From: Flavobacterium filum DSM 17961
GTDB taxonomy: Bacteria; Bacteroidota; Bacteroidia; Flavobacteriales; Flavobacteriaceae
Direction: 5' to 3'
Length of the DNA: 64,000 bases
Assembly (NCBI RefSeq): GCF_000425465.1
Contig: NZ_KE384381.1
Span: forward strand, 246,929-310,928
The notes under the pieces are model-generated. The model did no database searches and was not told the origin of the DNA. It saw only the letters and a list, made by a program, of their open reading frames with translations. The position numbers and the translations under genes are program-made. Below, one piece after another: positions 9,317-16,409 of the stretch; the stretch's first letter is position 1, and each line of letters begins with the position of its first letter.

Positions 9317-9679
9317 CTAGTATCTTCCTCCTCCACGGCTGTTTCCACCACCGTTGTAGCCACCGCCACCACGATTGTTTCCACCACCGTAACCACCACC
9401 TGAGCGATTGTTATTGAAACTTCTTCTTTCACCTTCCGGTTTTGGTTCAGATTTGTTTACAACGATAGCACGACCTTGTACGGTAGCTCCGTTTAACTCA
9501 TCAATTGCCTTTTGACCTTCGTCATCGTTTGGCATTTCAACAAAACCAAATCCTTTACTTCTTCCTGTAAATTTATCGGTTACAACTTTAACAGAGTCAA
9601 CTGTTCCATAAGCCTCGAAAGACTCTCTTAAATCTGCTTCCTCTATACTCCAAGGAAGGCTTCCTACAAAAATGTTCAT
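9317..9679 (-). CDS. RRM-type RNA-binding protein with glycine-rich tail
   Basis: A 120-residue protein. One RNA recognition motif covers residues 1-80, with RNP2 IFVGSL (3-8) and RNP1 KGFGFVEM (42-49). The tail (about 90-120) is rich in Gly, Arg, Asn and Tyr (GGGYGGGNNRGGGG). This architecture matches the cold-inducible glycine-rich RNA-binding proteins found in cyanobacteria and Bacteroidetes. The likely role is single-stranded RNA binding or RNA chaperoning in the cytoplasm. A -7 box lies 21 bp upstream of the ATG, next to two copies of GGTAATCTA 16 bp apart (9705 and 9721). Confidence 0.9.
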   Translation of the reverse strand: MNIFVGSLPWSIEEADLRESFEAYGTVDSVKVVTDKFTGRSKGFGFVEMPNDDEGQKAIDELNGATVQGRAIVVNKSEPKPEGERRSFNNNRSGGGYGGGNNRGGGGYNGGGNSRGGGRY

Positions 9680-9700
9680 AAAAAAATATATTATTTAAAA

Positions 9701-9708
9701 CAAAGGTA
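9701..9708 (-). promoter_or_regulatory. Putative -7 box for the RRM gene
   Basis: TACCTTTG on the minus strand, an exact TAnnTTTG match. GGTAATCTA occurs at 9705-9713 and again at 9721-9729, which could be an operator. Confidence 0.5.
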
Positions 9709-9777
9709 ATCTATTAAAACGGTAATCTACTTACTTTTTTAAATTAATTTCATAATAGACTGAAAATAAATAAAAAA

Positions 9778-9800
9778 GCCGTTCCAAATCATGAAACGGC
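9778..9800 (-). terminator. Terminator of the DUF6252 lipoprotein gene
   Basis: GCCGTT(CC) pairs with (GA)AACGGC around a 7-nt loop. The minus-strand side is followed by a U-rich tract (TTTTTTATT). Confidence 0.7.
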
Positions 9801-9824
9801 GTACTATATAGTATTGAAAAAAAA

Positions 9825-10325
9825 TTAATCTCCAGGAACTACTCTAACCGGTACTTTATAAAAAACTCCTTGATTAAAGTTCAAAATTTCACCACCTATA
9901 GGATTATTCAGCACATTATATGCATTGAAACGAAAATTACCTGAAACAGTTCCATTAACAGCATCATATTCTGTAATTTCAATTTGACCATCTCCTTGAA
10001 AATCATCTTCAGTAGTAACACCCGTTTGATAAAATAAAGATGTATCATCTTCATAATCAAACAAAAAAGAAGCGGTTCTGTTCATGTTTTGACCTAATAC
10101 ATAAACTCCTTTATTTTTTGACGGTACTTTTAATGTCATCGTTTGCAATCTTGCTTTTGCCGTAATTACTAATGACCCATTTGGAAATAATTCAGCTTTC
10201 GAATCAATAGCTCTCCAAAACACATTTTCTAATCGCCCTTGAACGGATGGATTATTGGTTTTAATATCTTCTTCACAAGAAGTCATCAAAACAGCTGTAA
10301 ACAGAATAAGAAATATCTTTTTCAT
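9825..10325 (-). CDS. DUF6252-type lipoprotein
   Basis: A 166-residue lipoprotein precursor. A short hydrophobic leader ends in the lipobox with lipidated C17 (LMTSC), followed by an acidic stretch. The body is predicted beta-rich (FWRAIDSKAEL, LVITAKAR, GVYVLGQ) and matches my memory of the DUF6252 family of Flavobacteriia, which has no assigned function. It is probably anchored in the outer membrane facing the periplasm or the surface. It has its own -7 box and hairpin terminator, so it is likely monocistronic. Confidence 0.75.
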   Translation of the reverse strand: MKKIFLILFTAVLMTSCEEDIKTNNPSVQGRLENVFWRAIDSKAELFPNGSLVITAKARLQTMTLKVPSKNKGVYVLGQNMNRTASFLFDYEDDTSLFYQTGVTTEDDFQGDGQIEITEYDAVNGTVSGNFRFNAYNVLNNPIGGEILNFNQGVFYKVPVRVVPGD

Positions 10326-10346
10326 TTGTATCTAATTAATAAAAGA

Positions 10347-10354
10347 CAAAAATA
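10347..10354 (-). promoter_or_regulatory. Putative -7 box for the DUF6252 lipoprotein
   Basis: TATTTTTG on the minus strand, exact TAnnTTTG, 21 bp before the ATG. Confidence 0.4.
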
Positions 10355-10468
10355 GATTTTAAATCGAATATGCAAACTACTTTTTTTGTTAAAAACCAAA
10401 TCGTTAGACTTACAACGTATTTTTCTAATAAAAAACAAGCAAAGTATTTTCCGTTTCAAAAAAATCAC

Positions 10469-10476
10469 TACATTTG
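10469..10476 (+). promoter_or_regulatory. Putative -7 box of the rpsP operon
   Basis: TACATTTG, exact TAnnTTTG, about 50 bp before the rpsP ATG. No clear -33 TTG is seen. Confidence 0.5.
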
Positions 10477-10525
10477 CACCCTTAATTAACAGAGGTCGAG
10501 TACCTCACAATTTAATCATACGATT

Positions 10526-11119
10526 ATGCCAGTAAAAATTAGATTACAAAGACACGGTAAAAAAGGAAAACCTTTTTTCTGGATTGTGGCTGCTGATTCA
10601 AGAGCCAAAAGAGATGGTAAATTCTTAGACAAAATCGGAACTTACAATCCAAACACTAACCCTGCAACTATTGATTTAAACTTGGACAGTGCTGTTCAAT
10701 GGTTACACAATGGAGCTCAACCAACGGATACTGCAAGAGCAATTCTTTCTTATAAAGGTGCTTTGTTGAAACATCACTTGGACGGAGGCGTAAGAAAAGG
10801 TGCTTTAACTCAAGAGCAAGCAGATGCTAAATTAGCAGCTTGGTTAGACGAAAAAGCAAACAAAGTTTCTTCTAAAAAAGAAGGTTTATCAAAAGCTCAA
10901 GAAAAAGCAAAAGCAGAAGCATTAAAAGCTGAAAAAGCGGCTAATGAGAAAAGAGCAAATGCTGCTGCGGAAGCATTAAAAGCTGCCGAAGCTTCAGAAG
11001 AAGTTGCTGAAGAGGTAACAGAAGAAGCTGTTGAAGCTGTTGAAGCAACAACAGAAGAGGCTCCGGTTGTTGAAGAAACTCCAGCTACTGAAGAATCAAG
11101 CGAAGAAAAAGAAGCTTAA
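10526..11119 (+). CDS. rpsP: 30S ribosomal protein bS16 with long charged C-terminal extension
   Basis: The first 80 or so residues are a standard bS16 (MPVKIRLQRHGKKGKPFFWI, then DKIGTYNPN). It binds 16S rRNA in the small-subunit body and is needed for assembly. The protein is 197 residues long, against about 80-90 in most bacteria. The extra part is a low-complexity Ala/Glu/Lys-rich helix-prone tail that becomes strongly acidic at the end. Bacteroidetes S16 proteins often carry such tails. It opens an operon with rimM 12 bp downstream, the usual pairing. Confidence 0.96.
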   Translation: MPVKIRLQRHGKKGKPFFWIVAADSRAKRDGKFLDKIGTYNPNTNPATIDLNLDSAVQWLHNGAQPTDTARAILSYKGALLKHHLDGGVRKGALTQEQADAKLAAWLDEKANKVSSKKEGLSKAQEKAKAEALKAEKAANEKRANAAAEALKAAEASEEVAEEVTEEAVEAVEATTEEAPVVEETPATEESSEEKEA

Positions 11120-11131
11120 TTTTTTGCGATA

Positions 11132-11656
11132 ATGCGTAAGGAAGAATGTTTCTATTTAGGCAAAATCGCTAAAAAATTTAGTTACAAGGGAGAAGTCTTA
11201 ATTTATTTAGATACAGACGAACCCGAATTATATGAAAACATGGAATCAGTTTTTGTTGAAATAAACAAAAATCTGGTTCCATTTTTTATTGAAAATAGTA
11301 CTTTACACAAAAATGACTTTCTACGTGTAAAGTTTGAAGATATTGACAACGAAGAACAAGCAGATGAAGTTTTAGGCTGTGAGCTTTATCTTCCTCTTTC
11401 TTTTTTACCAAAATTAGAAGGAAATCAATTTTATTACCACGAAGTAATTGGATTTGAAATTGAAGATCAACGACTTGGAGTAGTGGGAAAAATCGTTTCC
11501 GTAAATGATTCAACCGCTCAACCGCTTTTTGAAGTAATCAATGGAACGGTTGAAATTTTAATCCCGATGATTGATCAGTTCTTGGTTAAAATTGACCGAG
11601 AAAATAAGAAGGTAATTATGAATTTGCCGGAAGGATTGGTGGAAATGTATCTTTAG
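11132..11656 (+). CDS. rimM: Ribosome maturation factor RimM
   Basis: A 174-residue protein of normal length. The N-terminal RimM beta-barrel (YLGKIAKKFSYKGEVLIYL) is followed by a PRC-barrel (FYYHEVIGFEI, then VEILIPMIDQFLVKID). RimM assists 30S maturation through contact with uS19. It sits 12 bp after rpsP, consistent with a co-transcribed ribosome-biogenesis operon. Confidence 0.94.
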   Translation: MRKEECFYLGKIAKKFSYKGEVLIYLDTDEPELYENMESVFVEINKNLVPFFIENSTLHKNDFLRVKFEDIDNEEQADEVLGCELYLPLSFLPKLEGNQFYYHEVIGFEIEDQRLGVVGKIVSVNDSTAQPLFEVINGTVEILIPMIDQFLVKIDRENKKVIMNLPEGLVEMYL

Positions 11657-11659
11657 AAA

Positions 11660-11687
11660 GTTTCAGGTTTCAAGTTTCAGGTTCTGA
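11660..11687. repeat. Heptamer tandem repeat (GTTTCAG family)
   Basis: GTTTCAG, GTTTCAA, GTTTCAG and GTTCTGA lie end to end in the rimM-trmN6 gap. The same heptamer occurs again at 54165-54178. Confidence 0.75.
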
Positions 11688-11722
11688 AATCAAAATTCTT
11701 CATTCAAAAATCGTTAATCCTC

Positions 11723-12430
11723 GTGTTTCAATTCAAACAATTTTCCATTCTACAAGACCGATGTGCCATGAAAGTAGGCACCGATAGCGTGTTATTAGGA
11801 GCTTGGTGTCCGATTGAAAAAAATCCGTTTTCAGTATTAGATATTGGTGCCGGAACCGGAATTTTATCTTTAATGATTGCCCAACGGAGCCATGCCGAGC
11901 AAATTGACGCTCTAGAAATAGATGAAGATGCCTACGAACAATGTGTTGAAAATTTTGAAAATTCACCTTGGGGCGATAGACTGTTTTGTTTTCACGCCGG
12001 TTTGGATGAGTTTATGGAAGAACCGGAAGAGGAATATGATTTGATTATTTCGAATCCTCCTTTTTATAGTGAGGATTATAAAACCGAAAATTCACAACGT
12101 GATTTAGCTCGATTCCAAGACGCAATGCCGTTTGAAGAATTGGTTGAAGCGGCTGATTTATTACTTTCAGAAAACGGAATCTTTGCCGTTATCATTCCTT
12201 ACAAAGAAGAAGAAAAATTCATCGATTTATGTGCCAAAGTTGAACTTTTTCCTGTAAAAGTAACTCGCGTTAAAGGGACTCCCAACACCGAAATTAAACG
12301 GAGTTTATTGGCTTTTAAACGCTATGAATTGCCTGTTTTAGAAGCAGATGAATTGGTAATCGAAATCAATCGTCATGACTACACTGATGCTTACATCGAG
12401 TTGACAAAAGATTTTTATTTAAAGATGTAA
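11723..12430 (+). CDS. trmN6: tRNA1(Val) (adenine37-N6)-methyltransferase
   Basis: A 235-residue SAM-dependent methyltransferase. SAM motif I is VLDIGAGTGILSLMIA and the N6-adenine catalytic motif is NPPFY at 111-115. The GTG start at 11723 is chosen because it gives FQFKQFSILQDRCAMKVGTD, the conserved N-terminus of the YfiC/TrmN6 family. No in-frame ATG comes earlier than the one within RCAMKV. It methylates the adenine next to the anticodon of tRNA-Val. It lies 66 bp after rimM, separated by a heptamer repeat. Confidence 0.9.
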   Translation: MFQFKQFSILQDRCAMKVGTDSVLLGAWCPIEKNPFSVLDIGAGTGILSLMIAQRSHAEQIDALEIDEDAYEQCVENFENSPWGDRLFCFHAGLDEFMEEPEEEYDLIISNPPFYSEDYKTENSQRDLARFQDAMPFEELVEAADLLLSENGIFAVIIPYKEEEKFIDLCAKVELFPVKVTRVKGTPNTEIKRSLLAFKRYELPVLEADELVIEINRHDYTDAYIELTKDFYLKM

Positions 12431-12462
12431 GTTTGTTTTCTTAAAAATATAACAATCGTTCA

Positions 12463-12493
12463 TTGATTTGTTACATTTCTTTATTTACTTTTG
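12463..12493 (+). promoter_or_regulatory. Putative promoter of the acyl-CoA dehydrogenase gene
   Basis: TTG at 12463-12465, a 20-bp gap, then TACTTTTG at 12486-12493 (exact TAnnTTTG). The ATG is at 12553. Confidence 0.55.
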
Positions 12494-12525
12494 CAAACGT
12501 TATAGTAGTTTGACGGATTAACTGC

Positions 12526-12546
12526 TATTCACTAATCACTAATCAT
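12526..12546. repeat. Heptamer tandem repeat (ATTAGTG family, reverse orientation)
   Basis: TATTCACTAATCACTAATCA lies between the promoter and start codon of the next gene, so it would be in the 5' leader. It is the reverse complement of the ATTAGTG repeat upstream of dnaE. Confidence 0.65.
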
Positions 12547-12552
12547 ATAAAA

Positions 12553-13731
12553 ATGAAACCAGATTTATTTCAATCACCTGATTATTATTTACTTGACGAT
12601 TTGTTAACCGATGAACATAAGTTGGTGCGTGATGCCGCTCGTGCCTGGGTGAAAAGAGAAGTTTCTCCTATTATTGAAGAGTATGCTCAACGTGCAGAAT
12701 TTCCCAATCAAATTATCAAAGGATTAGGTGAAATTGGTGGATTTGGTCCATATATCCCAGAAGAATATGGCGGTGCCGGTTTAGACCAAATTTCGTATGG
12801 TTTAATCATGCAGGAAATTGAAAGAGGTGATTCTGGTGTTCGCTCTACTTCATCTGTTCAATCCTCTTTGGTGATGTATCCAATTTGGAAATTTGGAAAT
12901 GAAGAGCAACGCATGAAATACTTGCCTAAATTGGCTACCGGTGAATTTATGGGTTGTTTCGGGTTAACCGAGCCGGATTACGGTTCAAACCCAAGTGGAA
13001 TGGTAACCAACTTCAAAGACATGGGCGACCATTATTTGTTGAATGGAGCTAAAATGTGGATTTCCAATGCACCATTTGCTGATATTGCTGTAGTTTGGGC
13101 AAAAAATGAAGAAGGAAGAATTCACGGATTAATTGTAGAACGCGGTATGGAAGGCTTTTCTACTCCCGAAACACATAATAAATGGTCGTTGAGAGCTTCT
13201 GCTACCGGTGAATTGATTTTTGACAATGTAAAAGTGCCAAAAGAAAACTTATTACCGGGTAAATCCGGATTGGGTGCTCCGATGATGTGTTTGGATTCGG
13301 CACGCTACGGAATTGCTTGGGGGGCTATCGGTGCTGCAATGGATTGTTATGATACGGCTTTGAGATATTCTAAAGAAAGAATTCAATTTGACAAACCGAT
13401 TGCTGGTTTCCAATTGCAACAAAAAAAATTAGCCGAAATGATTACCGAAATCACCAAAGCTCAATTGTTAACTTGGAGATTGGGTGTACTTAGAAATGAA
13501 GGAAAAGCCACAACCGCTCAAATTTCGATGGCAAAAAGAAACAATGTGGATATGGCTATCAATATTGCTCGTGAAGCACGTCAAATGCTTGGCGGAATGG
13601 GAATTACAGGAGAATATTCCATTATGCGTCATAGTATGAATTTAGAATCTGTAATTACCTATGAAGGTACTCACGATATTCATTTGTTGATTACGGGTGC
13701 TGATATTACCGGAATACCTGCATTTAAATAA
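12553..13731 (+). CDS. gcdH: Acyl-CoA dehydrogenase, glutaryl-CoA dehydrogenase-like
   Basis: A 392-residue flavoprotein of the acyl-CoA dehydrogenase fold. An N-terminal helical domain contains EEYGGAGLDQISYG, the middle beta domain has CFGLTEPDYGSNP and MWISNAPFADI, and a C-terminal helical domain follows. The catalytic base is expected at E371 in TYEGTHDIH, the position used by glutaryl-CoA and short-chain dehydrogenases. Overall sequence and the YEGTHDIH...G ending fit glutaryl-CoA dehydrogenase, which oxidises and decarboxylates glutaryl-CoA to crotonyl-CoA in lysine/tryptophan breakdown. The substrate is inferred from family resemblance. It has its own promoter and terminator, so it is likely monocistronic. 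Confidence 0.85.
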   Translation: MKPDLFQSPDYYLLDDLLTDEHKLVRDAARAWVKREVSPIIEEYAQRAEFPNQIIKGLGEIGGFGPYIPEEYGGAGLDQISYGLIMQEIERGDSGVRSTSSVQSSLVMYPIWKFGNEEQRMKYLPKLATGEFMGCFGLTEPDYGSNPSGMVTNFKDMGDHYLLNGAKMWISNAPFADIAVVWAKNEEGRIHGLIVERGMEGFSTPETHNKWSLRASATGELIFDNVKVPKENLLPGKSGLGAPMMCLDSARYGIAWGAIGAAMDCYDTALRYSKERIQFDKPIAGFQLQQKKLAEMITEITKAQLLTWRLGVLRNEGKATTAQISMAKRNNVDMAINIAREARQMLGGMGITGEYSIMRHSMNLESVITYEGTHDIHLLITGADITGIPAFK

Positions 13732-13755
13732 TTAAACAATAATTAAAATCAATAC

Positions 13756-13786
13756 AAAAAGCTTCTTCTTTCGGGGAAGCTTTTTT
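13756..13786 (+). terminator. Rho-independent terminator after gcdH
   Basis: AAAAAGCTTC pairs with GAAGCTTTTT around a 10-nt loop and is followed by a T-run. Confidence 0.8.
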
Positions 13787-13849
13787 AATTTTGTTAAAGA
13801 AATTGAAAACCAATTGCTTTTCTTTTTTCGTATCTAAAATAAAATTGCC

Positions 13850-14632
13850 ATGAACATAGAAAATGTAAATCAGAAAATTAATTTCCAACGCGAACAACTT
13901 TTACAACATACCTTATACCAAAATATACGAACGATTGAAGATTTAAGACAATTTCAAGAGCACCATGTATATGCGGTTTGGGATTTTATGTCGTTGTTAA
14001 AAGCTCTTCAAATCAAATTAACCTGTGCTTCAACGCCATGGTTACCCGTTGGAAATCCGGAAACCCGATATTTAATCAATGAAATAGTTTTGGCGGAAGA
14101 AACCGATTTAACTCTTGACGGAAGAAGACAAAGCCACTACGAAATGTATATTGAGGCGATGGAAGCTTGCGGAGCTGACACAAAACCGATTCAATCGTTT
14201 TTAGAAAATGTGATTGCTACTCAAAACATTTTTGTTTCCATCAAAAAAAGTGATTTACATCCAAATGTCAAAGAATTTCTCACCTTTACCTTTCAGGTGA
14301 TTGAGCAAGGAAAACCACATGAAATTGCAGCTGCATTCACTTTTGGGAGAGAAGATTTAATTCCGGTTATGTTTACGGCTATTTTGAAAAATTTTCAAGC
14401 CAATTTTCCGGAAACCGATTTATCTAAATTAATCTATTATTTCGAAAGACATATTGAATTAGATGGCGATGAACACGGCCCGATGGCAATGCAAATGATA
14501 GAAGAATTATGTGGTGACTCTGCCCAAAAATGGCAAGAAGTAGAAGAAATCTCTATTCAAGCACTCGAAAAAAGAATCGGGCTTTGGGATGCGATTGATG
14601 AAAAAATATTGAGCAAGGAAGTTTGTTGTTAA
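13850..14632 (+). CDS. DUF3050 family protein (heme-oxygenase-like fold)
   Basis: A 260-residue, largely helical protein matching DUF3050 in length and motifs: LRQFQEHHVYAVWDFMSLLKAL near the N-terminus, EIVLAEETDL in the middle and YFERHIELDGDEHGPMA near 205. The paired His/Glu residues in these helices resemble the metal-binding arrangement of heme-oxygenase-like and diiron proteins. Catalytic activity is not established, so I assign none. It sits alone downstream of the gcdH terminator and ends in a cysteine pair (VCC). A degenerate copy of the sequence found upstream of the 28005 gene lies just after its stop. Confidence 0.75.
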   Translation: MNIENVNQKINFQREQLLQHTLYQNIRTIEDLRQFQEHHVYAVWDFMSLLKALQIKLTCASTPWLPVGNPETRYLINEIVLAEETDLTLDGRRQSHYEMYIEAMEACGADTKPIQSFLENVIATQNIFVSIKKSDLHPNVKEFLTFTFQVIEQGKPHEIAAAFTFGREDLIPVMFTAILKNFQANFPETDLSKLIYYFERHIELDGDEHGPMAMQMIEELCGDSAQKWQEVEEISIQALEKRIGLWDAIDEKILSKEVCC

Positions 14633-14778
14633 TTGATTTCTGTTATCTTTAGTTCTTAATTTAATGAAATGTCATCTCTAAATAATTAGTCTGGTAAGTT
14701 GCAATGTTAACTTACGTTTTCAACCATAATATAACAGCACATTACAATTTATATATTTTGATGGACGTACCAAAAAAA

Positions 14779-14796
14779 ACCGCCCCTAAAGGCGGT
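14779..14796 (-). terminator. Terminator of the 135-residue coiled-coil gene
   Basis: ACCGCC, loop CCTAAA, GGCGGT; the minus-strand transcript continues into a run of eight U. This GC-rich stem stands out in AT-rich DNA. Confidence 0.85.
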
Positions 14797-14815
14797 CATA
14801 ATAATTACTCTACTT

Positions 14816-15223
14816 TTACAACGTATCCCGATGGGCGGTAACTTCGGCAATAAACACATCAATTTCTTCGATTTGTTTTTTTACACGTTCAAGGTCTAAT
14901 TCTTTGTCAAGTAAAGCCACCGCACCATAACTTTCTTTGCGGTTTTCCAACAAGAATTTGCGGTATTCTAACCGAACTTTTCGTTTTTCTTCGGCCTCTT
15001 TGGTGGGGCCTTCCGGTAGAATGGCAATAACCGTGTCAACAGCAGCAATTTCTGCATTTACGCCTTGCAGAATAGCACTAATCTCAACAGCTGTATTGCT
15101 GTAGTTGGTTACAAGTCGTTCTTCTGATAACTTTCTAAAGTTTAAATCAGCTTTTTCCTTTTGGGCCATGCCCAACAACACATCGCAATCGGCAACTGTT
15201 GTTAAATTACTTACTGAATACAT
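14816..15223 (-). CDS. Hypothetical helical protein
   Basis: A 135-residue protein without a recognised domain. It is strongly charged and helical, with a likely coiled coil from about residue 20 to 130 (ILQGVNAEIAAVDTVIAIL, KEAEEKRKVRLEYRKFLLENR, LERVKKQIEEIDVFIAEV). There is no signal peptide or membrane segment, so it is probably cytoplasmic. It ends at a strong terminator and lies downstream of, and in the same direction as, the HTH/coiled-coil gene, with a 167-bp gap rich in dyads. A partner role with that protein is possible but rests only on adjacency and similar helical character. Confidence 0.6.
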   Translation of the reverse strand: MYSVSNLTTVADCDVLLGMAQKEKADLNFRKLSEERLVTNYSNTAVEISAILQGVNAEIAAVDTVIAILPEGPTKEAEEKRKVRLEYRKFLLENRKESYGAVALLDKELDLERVKKQIEEIDVFIAEVTAHRDTL

Positions 15224-15303
15224 AATTAATTCATTTAAAATTACAATTACATAAACGTAAGTATTATTCCTTAAAATATTATAAATCAGAAGTTTATTAA
15301 AAT

Positions 15304-15390
15304 ATTAACGTGTAGCGTTAATCTTATTTTAAAACTATACGAAGTAGTATTTTATTTACGTTATACGAGGTTTGCAATTTGTAAATTGCA
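15304..15390. promoter_or_regulatory. Two perfect dyads between the coiled-coil genes
   Basis: ATTAACG-TGTAG-CGTTAAT spans 15304-15322 (7-bp arms, 5-nt loop). TGCAATTT-GT-AAATTGCA spans 15373-15390 (8-bp arms) and abuts the stop of the HTH gene. The first could be an operator for the downstream gene. The second has no U-tract, so a terminator role is uncertain. Confidence 0.5.
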
Positions 15391-15891
15391 TTATTTCCTC
15401 AATCTTTCATCAAGTAAACTAATCTCATTTTCAATTTGTTGTTTTTTCATTTCAAAGGTAGTTAAACATTCTAATGAATGTGTTGCTAAACATTTATTGA
15501 TTCTGTTTTCAATGGATTGAAGGTGTACAACATCTTGTTCCTTTTGTGTTTTCAGAAATGCTAAGGTTGTTAGACCGGCATAGAGATGATTTCTAGTTTT
15601 TTGCAACTCTTCTATCTTTTTATTCACCAGTAATAAATTTATGTTTAAGTCGGTCAATTTTTTTTGCCATACCTGAATAACCGCTTTATTTTCAGTTGCT
15701 AATACCGCACGATGGGCTTTGTCGACTTTGTTTTTTTGAATAGATTGTAAGAGTTCCCTAAGTTTTATTGTTGCCTCTAAAGGCAGGCTTCTTTTTCCAC
15801 TCACATACATTGACCATTGCGAACGGTGTACACCTAAAATGGTTGCTATTTCATCGTGTGTTAGTCCGGTTATATCTTTAAATGCATTCAT
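15391..15891 (-). CDS. Helix-turn-helix protein with coiled-coil C-terminus
   Basis: A 166-residue protein. Residues 1-55 form a Cro/C1-type helix-turn-helix (LTHDEIATILGVHRSQWSMY, then VSGKRSLPLEATIKLRELL). The remaining 110 residues are predicted as coiled coil (LLLVNKKIEELQKTRNHL, MKKQQIENEISLLDERLRK). It is likely a cytoplasmic DNA-binding protein that dimerises or oligomerises through the coil. The region upstream of its ATG holds two ACAC-N7-GTGTCA sites 40 bp apart plus a GTGTCA half-site, consistent with autoregulation. It does not belong to an obvious named regulator family. Confidence 0.7.
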   Translation of the reverse strand: MNAFKDITGLTHDEIATILGVHRSQWSMYVSGKRSLPLEATIKLRELLQSIQKNKVDKAHRAVLATENKAVIQVWQKKLTDLNINLLLVNKKIEELQKTRNHLYAGLTTLAFLKTQKEQDVVHLQSIENRINKCLATHSLECLTTFEMKKQQIENEISLLDERLRK

Positions 15892-16409
15892 CTTGTTTAA
15901 GAATTATGTTGTGTCAACATTTTTATTTCAAAAAATTATACACAAAAACCGTGTCATTTTTTTATACAACAATTTTTTCACACAAAAAGTGTGTCAAAAT
16001 GAAAAAAAATTAAAAATGTACACGGTTTTAAGATATTTCTCTAAAGCTAATTACTGTAAAATGTTTAATAAATAGTTACAATTAAGTAAACAAAACATCA
16101 CCAAATTTAGTGAGATAAAAAATCCCTATTATTAGGGATTGACAGCAATAATTTTATTGCTTAAACTTGACAACAAATTTTTAACGTAAGAATTATTAAC
16201 AAATTATTAATAATCAATTGCCTTTCTATTTAACTGATATATGCAGCTTTACGTTGTAATTCTCCGTTTAATTTTTTAAGGTTCATAAGAAAAAAATATT
16301 GAACTATTTTACAGTTTTTCTGTAAAAATAATTTCAACAATAAAATAATTCATACAAAATAAAATTGTCATATTAACCTATTTAAAATCATTTTAATTAA
16401 ATCTACATC
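15892..16409. other. 518-bp noncoding region between the divergent HTH gene and RHS operon
   Basis: No supported gene. Besides the ACAC-N7-GTGTCA sites it contains a hairpin AATCCCT-ATTATT-AGGGATT (16121-16140), followed at once by AGCAAT-AATTTT-ATTGCT (16144-16161), and two copies of the heptamer TTACGTT/AACGTAA (16183-16189, 16249-16255). The rest is AT-rich leader sequence. The hairpins lack a clear T-tract. They could terminate the upstream antisense direction or structure the leader of the 16410 operon. Confidence 0.5.
15911..15996. promoter_or_regulatory. Paired ACAC-N7-GTGTCA operator-like sites upstream of the HTH gene
   Basis: ACACAAAAACCGTGTCA at 15940-15956 and ACACAAAAAGTGTGTCA at 15980-15996 share the same arms and 7-nt spacer and start exactly 40 bp apart, about four helical turns. 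A GTGTCA half-site lies at 15911-15916. All are within about 105 bp of the HTH start codon. Confidence 0.6.

Noticed and set aside
16121..16161. Two consecutive hairpins that could be a riboswitch or terminator
   Set aside because: Stems are only 6-7 bp and AT-rich, there is no T-tract and no conserved riboswitch core that I can recognise. Recorded only as part of the noncoding region.
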